Below, piece after piece: positions 42,463 to 54,169 of a stretch of 64,000 nt of DNA. A program made the translations under genes and the position numbers. The stretch lies in NCBI GenBank assembly GCA_035079385.1, contig JAVHKY010000052.1, positions 1,612,001 to 1,676,000 on the forward strand, in the 5' to 3' direction. The stretch comes from Aspidiotus rigidus. Lineage: Eukaryota > Arthropoda > Insecta > Hemiptera > Diaspididae. The notes below the pieces were generated by a model. The model did not search any database and had not been told where the DNA came from. It saw nothing but the letters and a program-made list of their open reading frames with translations. How positions within the stretch are numbered: position 1 is the first letter of the stretch; the number at the start of each line of letters is the position of its first letter.

Positions 42463-43378
42463 TTTTGCATTCCAACTTTCTTGAGACGTTTGGGCAACCA
42501 TCGGCTATGAGGGTAAAAACACTCGCTGAATCCGAATTTCATAATTACAAAGTCAAATTTTGCCTCCTTATAGCCCAAATCCAAGATGGCGTCCAAACTC
42601 ATTTCATTTCTGTTTCAAGATGAAACCGAAGGTTGTAATTTTTTTTTTTTTTTTTGGGGGGGGGAGGGAGGAGGTTGCTGGTGTACAGAATTGCGTCTTC
42701 AAATCTACTTGAGATATTGGAAATTGGTCAGGTTAAAATTTAAAATCACAGAGCTTTCTCTCAACTGCATTATATACTATCAAAACAGAGCATAATTATG
42801 TATTTCAAAATTAGTCCGTAGAAATAAGATGAACTGTAAAATAAGGAGAATTATTTAAAATTGTAGCTCGAATAACTTTATTGATAAAGAATCATATTTT
42901 TTAAAGGAAAAAAGGAAAAAGAACTAATAACAGACAAGCATGTTTGTGAGAACATAACCACAGGACCCAAGTATCTCGACTTTTGATTCCCAGGCAAGCT
43001 CATGATGGTCGTTTTTGATTTTCCCGGGTCAAAAAGCCATAGAAACGATACCCTACACTCTAGCATTATATTGCCAATAAATTAGGCCGTAATTTGACCC
43101 AAATTTGGGTCCTCATCTTGGTTGTATGTGATCCCAACATCTCAAGTAGAGTTTGAAGATCCAATTCTGTACACCAGACACCGCCTCCCTCTCCAAAAGA
43201 AAAAATTACAATTTTCTGTTTTACCTTGAAACAGAAATGAAATGAGTTTGGCCGCCATCTTGGATTTGGGCCACAAGGAGGCAAAATTCGCCTTGGCAAC
43301 CATGAAATTCAGATTCAGCGAGTGTTTTACCCCTACAACCGATGGTTGCCAAAATGTCTCAAGAATAGAGTTGCATTT
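42463..43378. repeat. Inverted repeat with ~280-bp arms
   Basis: Segment 42463-42740 (plus) reappears on the opposite strand at 43110-43378 with clear but moderate similarity. Shared words include CTCGCTGAATC, AAATTTTGCCTCCTT, CCCAAATCCAAGATGGCG and CTCATTTCATTTCTGTTTCA. The left arm has expanded poly-T and poly-G runs. This is probably an old foldback element. The large palindrome starts at its right edge. Confidence 0.8.
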
Positions 43379-44433
43379 CAAGAAAAACACTCACGCAGTC
43401 GCGTGAGTAGTACACGACTTTTCTTCCCACAATACAAAAAACATTGAGAGAGTCACTCCCTCTCTTTAAATTAAATACCAATGACCTGTCAATCATGTCA
43501 AACATTTGTAGAATAAACAATAAAACTCAGTTTATAAATTCTATCACTACGATGTCACATCAACAGATAACAGAGTAAAAATACCTATAATCCAATAAGG
43601 AAACCTGAATTTTGTTATAATTTAGGCTAAGAGTCATCTAAAACCTACAAAACGTCTCCAGAAAAACCACTCCCCCTCCCCCTGTCCAAACTGCTACGAG
43701 GCTATAACAGTTGTTTCTAATAAAAAAGAGCTCTACAATAATTTTTTCCCATACCTTATTCTTAGCATATTATTAGTCTAGTATACTGTATATTAGGATG
43801 AGTGGTTCAATTCTTTATCACTTCCGATTTCTGGCATCTCTTAAAGCTATCTCGAGCTGCTATTCCTCTCGTGCACTCATAAATTGCCTTCACGCTATCA
43901 TATCACCATTTTCTATGCACACTCCACCCCAAAATTCTTCATCTGGGAATCCAGCTACAACGAGATCCCGAAAAACTAAAAAAATCGATGTCGAAACGAA
44001 AGAAGCAACCAATCACCCAATAGTCAACCCCTCATTCCTTCCCTCACGCTTCAACCATTCCAAACGTATTAACAAAATACCTCACTTTTCTAGCTAGAAA
44101 ATTCGGTAAAAATATATAGCACCCAAGCCCGGTTTACTCGTTAGTCTAATCTCAAATCTCACTCAAAAAAGCCAGTCCAAATTGAAAATAATCTTTCCAT
44201 CTCTTTTGACACCTCAAATCAACTATGAACCACTATTAATTATGTACCCATACATGAAAAAATGACAAATAAATCAATTATTAATTAAGAGTGAAATCAC
44301 CCAGGTAGTCTCGCATCAGCACACTTGATGAAGATTAAAAAATTGTACTTAATCATTCAAACTCAAGGTTTTCACTAAAATCAGTCGAATAACAAATTAA
44401 GAAAAATAAAACGTGAACCCACATTTTGGTCCT

Positions 44434-44883
44434 CATCCCAACGAAATTCAAGGCAAGAGGAGGTCATTTTAGCTCGGCTGCGAATAGGCCACACTCGTCT
44501 TACTCATACTTATCTTCTCACTAATCTCGCTCCTCCATCATGCCCTCACTGTCTCCAAGAAAATTTATCAGTTGATCATTTTATTTTCTCATGCCCCGTC
44601 CTGCAACCCACTCGAACCTCCCTAAATATATCTTCCAATATCAATGCAGCACTAAACAACAACTCCGAAACCATCGACTCAACCCTAACTTATTTACGCA
44701 CCACTCAATTCTACAACTTCATATAATTCACCAACAAATTCCGGTCGATCGCCACTCAATTCCACCAATACGTACCTAATTTAACCTAATTCAAGTAATG
44801 TTCTAAAATAAGATTGTAACGCCGAGCAAATAACCCTCGTGCAGTTTATAATGCTCGTAAAATAATAATAAAAAAAAAAAAAA
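44434..44883 (+). pseudogene. Non-LTR retrotransposon C-terminal tail, left arm of palindrome
   Basis: Reads ARLRIGHTRLTHTYLL then PPSCPHC and VDHFIFSCPVL. This is the classic C-terminal cysteine/histidine motif that follows RNase H in R1/I/Jockey-group elements. It is followed by a 3' tail ending in an A-rich run (44866-44883). The rest of the pol is absent. The fragment is 5'-truncated, as usual for these elements. Confidence 0.72.
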
Positions 44884-45259
44884 CTATCGAGTATGACTAA
44901 TAATAATGAAAAATAGCTAGAAAAATGAACAACTCGCCATCGCCACTATCCGTTCAAAAATAAATTTAACAAAACAAATAAAATTTGACAAAACAAAATT
45001 CAACGCTCTAAGGGCTGTGGGAAGCGAGATACAAGTGTACTAAATTTGAACGAAAAGGTTTCATCAGAAATAAAATCCAATGAACCCTTGGTAAAGAACG
45101 AACGAAGAATGAACCTGTCGAATGATGAAAGGTTCTTCACAATACACGTACTGATAACGAAAGTGGTAAACGTATAGGAAAATCCGCTTCTCCTAACGTA
45201 AGCAGCTACTCGCAGCTATTCCTAAGAAGCTACTCGTAATAGTGAAAAATTTTCAACAA

Positions 45260-45570
45260 AAGTAAAAATTTCTCGAGAACTACTCATCCGATCCTCAAAA
45301 AAAATGCAGGTGCACATCTTCAAATATAATACTACAATATGGCCGAGTTACAAAAAAATCCATCGGGTAGTTTCGGAGGAGTTACGCGGACAAAAAGGTA
45401 CTCGAAATACTGCAAAATTTCTCAACAAATTGAAAATTTCTCGAGAACCACTCATCCGATTTTCAAAAAAATTGCAGGTGCACATCTTCAGATATACTAC
45501 TACAATATGGCCAAGTTACAAAAAAATCCATCGGGTAGTTTCGGAGGAGTTACGCGGACAAAAAAATCTT
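45260..45570. repeat. Two-copy tandem repeat beside the palindrome centre (left arm)
   Basis: A ~165-bp unit containing TGCAGGTGCACATCTTCA and GGTAGTTTCGGAGGAGTT occurs twice in tandem. Both left-arm copies read GAGTTACGCGGAC. Both copies in the right arm (45835-46140, opposite strand) read GAGTTCCGCGGAC. Confidence 0.85.
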
Positions 45571-46516
45571 ATATATATATATTGCTGATTACGCGTAATG
45601 GGCAGCAACTTTGCACAATACGCGTAATGAGCGTGAATTGAGCGTAACAAACATTTACATTAAATGAACCCTTTTACCAACTTTTCTAACTAGAAAAGTG
45701 AGGTATTACACCCGTAGCAAGGTCAACAGGGGGAGTGGGCAATGAACTTTCTCGACGTTTTAGGGGTCTTAGATCACAACTAGCATAAAAAAAATTTCAG
45801 GTTTCCTTATATATATATATATATATATATAAGATTTTTTTGTCCGCGGAACTCCTCCGAAACTACCCGATGGATTTTTTTGTAACTTGGCCATATTGTA
45901 GTAGTATATCTGAAGATGTGCACCTGCAATTTTTTTGAAAATCGGATGAGTGGTTCTCGAGAAATTTTCAATTTGTTGAGAAATTTTGCAGTATTTCGAG
46001 TACCTTTTTGTCCGCGGAACTCCTCCGAAACTACCCGATGGATTTTTTTGTAACTCGGCCATATTGTAGTATTATATTTGAAGATGTGCACCTGCATTTT
46101 TTTTGAGGATCGGATGAGTAGTTCTCGAGAAATTTTTACTTTTGTTGAAAATTTTTCACTATTACGAGTAGCTTCTTAGGAATAGCTGCGAGTAGCTGCT
46201 TACGTTAGGAGAAGCGGATTTTCCTATACGTTTACCACTTTCGTTATCAGTACGTGTATTGTGAAGAACCTTTCATCATTCGACAGGTTCATTCTTCGTT
46301 CGTTCTTTATCAAGGGTTCATTGGATTTTATTTCTGATGAAACCTTTTCGTTCAAATTTAGTACACTTGTATCTCGCTTCCCACAGCCCCTAGAGCGTTG
46401 AATTTTGTTTTGTCAAATTTTATTTGTTTTGTTAAATTTATTTTTGAACGGATAGTGGCGATGGCGAGTTGTTCATTTTTCTAGCTATTTTTCATTATTA
46501 TTAGTCATACTCGATA

Positions 46517-46966
46517 GTTTTTTTTTTTTTTATTATTATTTTACGAGCATTATAAACTGCACGAGGGTTATTTGCTCGGCGTTACAATCTTATTTTAGAA
46601 CATTACTTGAATTAGGTTAAATTAGGTACGTATTGGTGGAATTGAGTGGCGATCGACCGGAATTTGTTGGTGAATTATATGAAGTTGTAGAATTGAGTGG
46701 TGCGTAAATAAGTTAGGGTTGAGTCGATGGTTTCGGAGTTGTTGTTTAGTGCTGCATTGATATTGGAAGATATATTTAGGGAGGTTCGAGTGGGTTGCAG
46801 GACGGGGCATGAGAAAATAAAATGATCAACTGATAAATTTTCTTGGAGACAGTGAGGGCATGATGGAGGAGCGAGATTAGTGAGAAGATAAGTATGAGTA
46901 AGACGAGTGTGGCCTATTCGCAGCCGAGCTAAAATGACCTCCTCTTGCCTTGAATTTCGTTGGGAT
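46517..46966 (-). pseudogene. Non-LTR retrotransposon C-terminal tail, right arm of palindrome
   Basis: Mirror copy of the fragment at 44434-44883, with the same motifs on the opposite strand. Its presence in both arms means it was inserted before the palindrome formed. Confidence 0.72.
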
Positions 46967-48020
46967 GAGGACCAAAATGTGGGTTCACGTTTTATTTTTC
47001 TTAATTTGTTATTCGACTGATTTTAGTGAAAACCTTGAGTTTGAATGATTAAGTACAATTTTTTAATCTTCATCAAGTGTGCTGATGCGAGACTACCTGG
47101 GTGATTTCACTCTTAATTAATAATTGATTTATTTGTCATTTTTTCATGTATGGGTACATAATTAATAGTGGTTCATAGTTGATTTGAGGTGTCAAAAGAG
47201 ATGGAAAGATTATTTTCAATTTGGACTGGCTTTTTTGAGTGAGATTTGAGATTAGACTAACGAGTAAACCGGGCTTGGGTGCTATATATTTTTACCGAAT
47301 TTTCTAGCTAGAAAAGTGAGGTATTTTGATTAATACGTTTGGAATGGTTGAAGCGTGAGGGAAGGAATGAGGGGTTGACTATTGGGTGATTGGTTGCTTC
47401 TTTCGTTTCGACATCGATTTTTTTAGTTTTTCGGGATCTCGTTGTAGCTGGATTCCCAGATGAAGAATTTTGGGGTGGAGTGTGCATAGAAAATGGTGAT
47501 ATGATAGCGTGAAGGCAATTTATGAGTGCACGAGAGGAATAGCAGCTCGAGATAGCTTTAAGAGATGCCAGAAATCGGAAGTGATAAAGAATTGAACCAC
47601 TCATCCTAATATACAGTATACTAGACTAATAATATGCTAAGAATAAGGTATGGGAAAAAATTATTGTAGAGCTCTTTTTTATTAGAAACAACTGTTATAG
47701 CCTCGTAGCAGTTTGGACAGGGGGAGGGGGAGTGGTTTTTCTGGAGACGTTTTGTAGGTTTTAGATGACTCTTAGCCTAAATTATAACAAAATTCAGGTT
47801 TCCTTATTGGATTATAGGTATTTTTACTCTGTTATCTGTTGATGTGACATCGTAGTGATAGAATTTATAAACTGAGTTTTATTGTTTATTCTACAAATGT
47901 TTGACATGATTGACAGGTCATTGGTATTTAATTTAAAGAGAGGGAGTGACTCTCTCAATGTTTTTTGTATTGTGGGAAGAAAAGTCGTGTACTACTCACG
48001 CGACTCGTGAGTGTTTTTTA

Positions 48021-48130
48021 GCTAAACCCAACCAAGCGACATGATAACGATCTGGCAAAAAGGAGAATCTTCACTCATAGTAAAGGAACATTTCTCTAGA
48101 TTGTTATCATGTCGCTTGGTTGGGTTTGGC
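48021..48130. mobile_element. 110-bp foldback MITE, copy 2
   Basis: Inverted ends GC(T/C)AAACCCAACCAAGCG continue through ACATGATAAC for ~33 bp. It is flanked by TTA on both sides (48018-48020 and 48131-48133), a 3-bp duplication of the type made by PIF/Harbinger transposons. It sits immediately outside the right end of the large palindrome. Confidence 0.82.
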
Positions 48131-48133
48131 TTA

Positions 48134-49689
48134 ATAGGGTCCAAATTAAAGAACGTGTCGTAATATTAAAAACCGTCGTATTGACTCTGAATGTAAGGTC
48201 AAACGTTCCTTCTGTATTTTTCATGGAGCATTTTCTTTGTTTTGAACCAACGAGTAAGTTGAGGTGAGTTATTGCGGAGCTAGTGTGACGTCACAACGAT
48301 TTAGTTTATAAAGAGGTATGGATAGAGAGCTATAGGGGAAGTGGGATACACACCATATTGGCTTTGAAACTCTTAAACGCTCTGACAGGTGACTCCTTAT
48401 GGGACTATTTGCTGTAATGATCGCTTTCAAACTTTGTAAGACCCAAAATGGCGTGTGTCAGTACAGTATGGACACAACATATAAATCATGTCTCCCAAAA
48501 CGTGATGAGTGATGCCAAATTCCGCTAGAATGGCAAGAATCCTGAGATCATTTGGCGTATCTTTCCACATCCTGCTAGCAGAACTACCTTACCGTAAGTA
48601 CTTTAGTACCGCTAGATTTTTCAAAGATGATAAAAATCGAGAAATTCAATATACTAGAGTATTGTGACGTCACAAGCTCCACATTTACTTACCCCAACGT
48701 ACCCTGTATCCTGCCTAAAATTGTCAATCTTACCCTACATTAGCAACTCGGACTGTAAACAAAAAAAATGAATTGAAAACAAGAAATTTAATAAATAAAG
48801 AACCGCAAATACAGTTTCAAATACTTGAGAACTTCCTAATCCTGAATATAATTAATAAGCATAGGATAATAAATGGAAATAATAATATTACGAATATTAT
48901 AGAGGAGAACGTCTCGATCGTCGGAATAATTAGTTATTTATTATATAGCGGCGGCGGTGGCTGGCTTCGTTGTCTTGACGTTACCTAACGGCAGAAAGAA
49001 AGTTCTACCGTCAGTATCGTATGAATGTTAGTAATTTAGAATTAGAATTATAAATTTAATAATATAATTAATTCGTGAACTCTAGTTCAATTTAGTATGT
49101 ACGAAGCTTCGATTTGATCACTACCAAGCCAGCCAGAAAGGAATGAGGAAAATTGGAGATCTGAGCTCATTACGATTCTAAACGTAAATTTGATAAATTG
49201 AATAGTCTAAACACTAACCAGATCGGCATTAACATCATTCTCCAGATCAATATCCATGTTCGACAAGTTTGAGTTGACAGAATAAAGTGAATGATACAGA
49301 AATAAATACAATCGAATAAGCGAGAAACGCGAAAGTATAAATCGGAAAATACGAAAGTACAAATTCGGACGTAAAGTAAAATGTGGTCAAAAAAAGGGCC
49401 TATAATTTAGAATATTAAATTTAGTGGCCAGGAGTAAATTTGAATATAGAGGTTCTGGCGGCTTGTTGTGACGTTTCGATACTTCGATCTCGATATGAGG
49501 TCGAAGTCGAAAATTGGGACCATGATCGATTGATAATGGTACATTATTTTTCGACAACGCTAACACTTTTAAATTGCATTCTTGAATAAATACTGCACAA
49601 TGTCCGATACCTTTTCATTTTATTAATACTTCAGTTTAATTTTCATTCCATTTTTTCAATATCAAATTCATTTTACATCGATATTCCTA
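48134..49689. other. Spacer upstream of the AAA-ATPase-like gene
   Basis: Positions 48480-48640 contain diverged words of the 'CACGG' element interior (TTCCGCTAGA, CTACCTTACCGTAAGTAC). The remainder is AT-rich. The promoter of the following gene should lie near 49400-49680 but no clear motif is seen. Confidence 0.4.
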
Positions 49690-51715
49690 ATGCCAGGTGA
49701 AACCACGTACAAAGTAGTCGATCCCGAGATACAAGGCTTATTAACAAAGTTGGCTGCCTCCTGTGATCATGATACGTTATTCCAGATTACTCCTTTCTTG
49801 GATTTAATAACAGGTATAACACTGAGAATATTCATATGGTCTGAGTTTATGGGATTTCATGCTGAAAGCGAACTTTTAATCATTCCATGGGTCAGGTGCA
49901 TCATGATCTGCGATGTTTAACAGGAGTACCACATATAGGCAAAACAACGTTGATTCGGCTAATCATGTTACCCTTCAACGTATGGGAATGGGATGAAAAC
50001 GGACCCGTTCGTCAGGATTTCCAAATTCCTGCATCGTTTGATGGTAGTACGAGACTTTGTGTTCCAGTTTACTTCGGGCACTGATGTACGTGTACAATAT
50101 CCTCAACTAGAGTCGCCCATTCCAAAATTCTGGAGTGATAATCTGGGAGGTATGATATGTTTACATATTGAATTTGCCAAATACTCTCATGGTGGTCATT
50201 CAGATTTTATCGGAATGCTGAACTATCTCGCTCAAGATATACAGACAACAATAAATAAGTTTTTAGTGGGTAAGCGGAAAACAGAAGAAAATATTGTCCG
50301 AGTGAAGACAGCACAAGAATTTGTAACTGTAATGAACAGATTCTTCGAACTTTTTGAAAAGTATCCTGTTCACCTGTTTATCGACGATTTTGATATGGTG
50401 ATATTCGCAGCAAAAGCATCTGAAGATTACGATACTATATTAGCTGATTATCGGAACATTATGAATATTATAGGCCCCAAATGTAATGTCATTCTCGTTG
50501 GTGTAGTACCTGCTGTAGCATACTCACTTCGGGGACAGATATTACATCAAAGTATTAGAGAAGGTACTACCAAAATACTAGGACTACCTATATCACAAGT
50601 ACGGCCAATTTTGGAAAATAAAGTACGTACGATTGACGAGATATTTGTGGATCAGATGGTTCGCGCGTGCGCCGGATTCAACGGTGCCAACTGTCATCCG
50701 ATTCATCCAGAATGTTTTCGCGTAGTCATGGATGCAAGGAATTATGAATTAGCGGACTTACTAACTGAGGTCAGGAGTTACCGTTACATCTTGAGCTATA
50801 TTCAAACCAACCCTCGTATTCATACCATGTTTGTCGATTTGTTAGTTGACGGGTGGTTAGATGGTAGAATGTATCAAGAAATGACATTCGGTGATCTATG
50901 GATTCAAATTAATACAAATGCGCTTGATTTATCTGGATGTGTTCAATTATTAACATATTTAGGTTTTATACGATTATACAAAACGAAATACGCAATTGCA
51001 GATGATCCGTCAAATATACTAGAAATATTAGGTAAAACTGATCCACCCGATCATGTAGCTACATATTACTCTTTTACTAATATAATTTTTTATAATACTA
51101 TTTTCGGCTTCATGAAACGTTTGACAGTGCCCCCTTATAACGAATGTACTCCTTACTTTTTTAGACTAGGTACTGCGCATAAGTCTGCTCTCAAGGTATT
51201 ATATTCCATATATGTATAAGGAGCATAGAGAAAGAAATTCGGGATATAATGCAGAAGTACCAACAACTCACGTTTTTTTTAATAAACTAATTCACTTTTT
51301 TCCAACGTATTTCTTTCTTGTTCAAAGAGCAGTAACTGTAGATTCGACAAAATTCCTTGATTTTGCTCTGATAAGCACATCGCCTGATGACCCATCATAT
51401 TTTGTAAAAGCGAAACGTAAAGACAAAATAACTTATACCGCAATGATTGATTTAGTTAATCTAGGTTTTCACCAAATATATACGCGACAATATGACCAGT
51501 TTATGAATCGTATGTGGTCTCGTCGCACTAATCGTAAAGGAAAAATTTATTATATTTCCATGGCATATGATAATAATGGCTTCTTTTTTGCCCGAACGCA
51601 TGAGCGTAGGAGCGCCTCTCGATGTAATTGTGAAGCTACCAGTACAGTTTATTGTGGGGAAGTCGTATATCCAACAGCAGGGGACGGAGAATTTTTTATG
51701 GCACCAGATCAGTAA
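49690..51715 (+). CDS. AAA-ATPase-like / PD-(D/E)XK nuclease-like protein, probably acquired from bacteria
   Basis: Resembles the bacterial family with an N-terminal AAA-ATPase-like domain and a C-terminal PD-(D/E)XK (PDDEXK_9-type) domain. Start ATG 49690. Exon 1 (49690-49813) and exon 2 (from 49924) join in phase through a 110-nt GT/AG intron and create the P-loop GVPHIGKTT. A second, very short candidate intron (50044-50110) restores frame to the long open frame reaching 51219; otherwise there is a frameshift there. FIDDFD (50377-50394) is in the Walker B position. A third frame change near 51190-51330 (intron or frameshift) leads to the nuclease-like part, with DFALIST then YFVKAKRK. Family members have an acidic residue two positions before the catalytic Lys, but here it is Lys (51407), so nuclease activity is doubtful. 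Function in the host is unknown. Confidence 0.68.
49814..49923 (+). other. Spliceosomal intron inside the P-loop region of the AAA-like gene
   Basis: Starts GTATAA, ends TTTAACAG, 110 nt, phase 1. Removing it joins LDLITG to VPHIGKTT in frame and removes in-frame stops. Its presence argues that the gene is in insect chromosomal DNA and not bacterial contamination. Confidence 0.65.
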
Positions 51716-53266
51716 TAACTATAATACGTTGTAATATCTTTAGAATTATATAAAATAAAAATAAATGTATATGTATATATATGTAAAATTTTGTTATAAC
51801 ACCAATAAATGAATAAATGTGTTAGTAATGGATGTGTTAAGTGTAAGAACGCAAAACTTACATGACATTTCAAAAAAAATATCTATCATTCGATAAAAAC
51901 TGTGCTCTTAGTAAAACAAAGTTTCGAAAAAACGAAGAAGTTTGAAAAAAAAACAGAAGAGAGTTTTGAAAAACACGAAAAAGTGAAACATATGTACGTT
52001 TTTTCAAGAAACGTAAAAAGGTACCTACCTATTCGTTATTTATTCAAAAGGAGCTCCTTCCCGGCGAATTTTATTGATAGCAAAGTTGAAAATACACTTC
52101 TTATTCAAATTCCTTCTCAACGCTTTTATTTGTAATTGAATTTTTTTTCAAATTATTTTAAAGGGAATCGAAGCGTTTCAGATTAAATTTAATCACTCTT
52201 TTATGACAATGGAGGGAAAAAGGAAGTTTTTATCAATCATAGAAGTAGCTTATAAATGAAGTGCATAATATATCGATTTGTCTTTGCTTAATTTCGAGTT
52301 TTACTTTGAAATATTCAAACATTCTTTTTGTGGAATCGAATTGCTAAAATGTCATTTCACCCTTTAAAGAAAATTCCGCTTGAATTTTGAACAGTCAGCT
52401 CTTCCTGGCAGTGTCATACTTTTTGGTAATTATGAAACATTCAACTCCTGTTGTTTCCCCTTTATTATAAATTTTAGTCATGATTTGATTTGTATCATTT
52501 TCCAAGCTTAAATATCGATTAAAATTAAAATGTTTTTAACAACCTCGTTTACTCTCCATTCATTCGCATCATTTTTATTTTTTTTTTTAATTCTTTCACC
52601 TTGTAGAGTACGTCTACCTTTAGGACGGAACCATCTTCCCAAATTTCTATTGAATTGATATAAAAATATGAACTTTTCCTAAATTAAAAAAAACATTTAG
52701 CAATAAGGTAAAATGATATGAAATGGATACAATAATGATACTTTTACTGCATTGAGAGTAAAAGAGATGAAATTGATACAAAAATGATACAAAAGTTTGA
52801 AATTTTTTGGAGTAGTGAATATCATGGGTGGTTTTTCCGGCCATGTTTTCTTTACCTGAAAAATAGTGCTGGCGCAAAATTTTCAATCTCTCTGGATTCC
52901 TATTGGAAATAGATACATAAGTGAGAATTCCTATTAAATTGTATACAAATGTTTGAAAATTTTTGGTCTCTCTCATTTTCTATGAAATTGTATACAAATT
53001 GATACAAAAAGTATGAAAAAATTCAAACCTCTGAATTTTTAAAGCCTTGATTTTTCTTTCAGAATTGATACAAATTGATATAAAATGTATGAAAATTTTT
53101 GAACCTCTGAATTTCTTTCAGAATTGATACAAATTGATACAAAATGTATACAAATGTTTTAAAAAATTTTGAGAGTATGAATTTCTATTAAAAATTGATA
53201 CAACAATTAAGAGTTGTAAATAAGGAAATGAGTGGGTAAAAAAGAGATGAAACTGATACAAAAGTA
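51716..53266. repeat. 3' flank and degenerate 'GATACAAAA' repeat field
   Basis: From about 52650 to 53266 the phrases TTGATACAAATTGATACAAA and TGAAATTTTTGGA recur irregularly every 50-80 bp and resume at 53930-53990. They form a degenerate minisatellite into which the SINE was inserted. The part before 52600 is plain AT-rich sequence with several AATAAA words just after the AAA-like gene (51750-51815). Confidence 0.6.
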
Positions 53267-53280
53267 TGGAAATATTCATA

Positions 53281-53785
53281 ATAATAATAATAATAATAGC
53301 CTATCTTACGCCAATTTGGCCAAAGGCCTCGCAACCAACGTTATTACGTTATTATGGTGCGGTTTTACAGGTCTACACTTCCCACGGTGACCAAGTCCGG
53401 CTTGGGAAGGTGACGAAATCAAGCGCTATTATTACTACAAAATTCGTTTCACTTTTATTTTCCGTGCGCGTGTATGCTTGAGATAGGGGATGTTGGTTTA
53501 GCCGGTTAACCGCGTCTTCACGACGCTGAACCAGTTCCACAACTTTCCCGTCTCGCGCATAAGCCCGTTCGAACGTTTAGATACTGCCGGTAATCTTCAC
53601 TCCCAGATTAACCGACTCGTTGTTGATACGGGTTGATCAGCTCAGTGACGTTAACAGATAACACGATGGTAGAAGTGAATGTTCGTGAATTAACCTGTTA
53701 CTGTTAGCGTTTACTCGTAGCTGGGGTCGAACCGCGGACCTTCGGAATACAAGGCCGTGATCTTACCACTACGCCACTGAGCCGC
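53281..53785 (-). mobile_element. tRNA-derived SINE (505 bp)
   Basis: On the minus strand the element starts at 53785 with a tRNA-like head containing a pol III box A (TGGCGTAGTGG) and box B (GGTTCGACCCC) at normal spacing. It ends in an (ATT)n tail at 53281. A 14-bp target duplication, TGGAAATATTCATA, flanks it exactly (53267-53280 and 53786-53799). The body is GC-richer than the surrounding DNA. It depends on the machinery of a LINE for copying. The tRNA of origin is not determined. Confidence 0.93.
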
Positions 53786-54169
53786 TGGAAATATTCATAC
53801 TCTCTGAAAATTGTTCCGCCACTGAATTTTAATAGTTGTGCAATTGTGAAAAATAAGCCTGGGGTATAGGAAAAACGTCATGTCGAATGATGAGTGGGTC
53901 AATATTAGAGCACCTAGAATTTTGAGTAAAATGGATGAAATTGATACAAAAATGGTACAAAAGTTTGACATTTTTTGGAGTAGTGAGTAAGAAAAAATGG
54001 TGTGAAATGATTGATATTTACCTTAAAAATAACTAAATTAACGATTTGAAAAATAGGGAAATTTGATGATTTTTTGAGGGGTGAAAAAATGGCTCTGGCG
54101 CATAGAAAAATAGGGGTGGCGCACGAGTGGCGCAGAACATACATTGTATATCTACTGCTAACTACCTTG

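Larger units (their letters stand above)
43382..48018. repeat. Giant near-perfect palindrome, ~2.2-kb arms
   Basis: Left arm 43382-45582 and right arm 45812-48018 are reverse complements with only scattered single-base differences by eye. The ~230-bp spacer is asymmetric and bounded by AT dinucleotide runs. Both arms begin with ACACTCACG and a small CTCACGC...GCGTGAG hairpin. Each arm carries the same non-LTR tail and a two-copy ~165-bp tandem repeat next to the spacer. The spacer itself contains diverged pieces of the arms (a CTAGAAAAGTGAGGTATT segment and a TTCAGGTTTCCTTAT segment). Open frames of 62-99 codons occur as mirror pairs and are not convincing genes. Confidence 0.93.

Noticed and set aside
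45304..46097. 94-100-codon frames with repeated GSFGGV text as repeat proteins
   Set aside because: They translate the two-copy tandem repeat in several frames at once, which indicates non-coding repeat.
43798..47604. Mirror 98-99-codon frames as real genes
   Set aside because: Low-complexity composition, no known domain, and present only because the DNA is palindromic.
53705..53785. A functional tRNA gene on the minus strand
   Set aside because: Boxes A and B are present but the sequence is the head of a 505-bp SINE with tail and target duplication.
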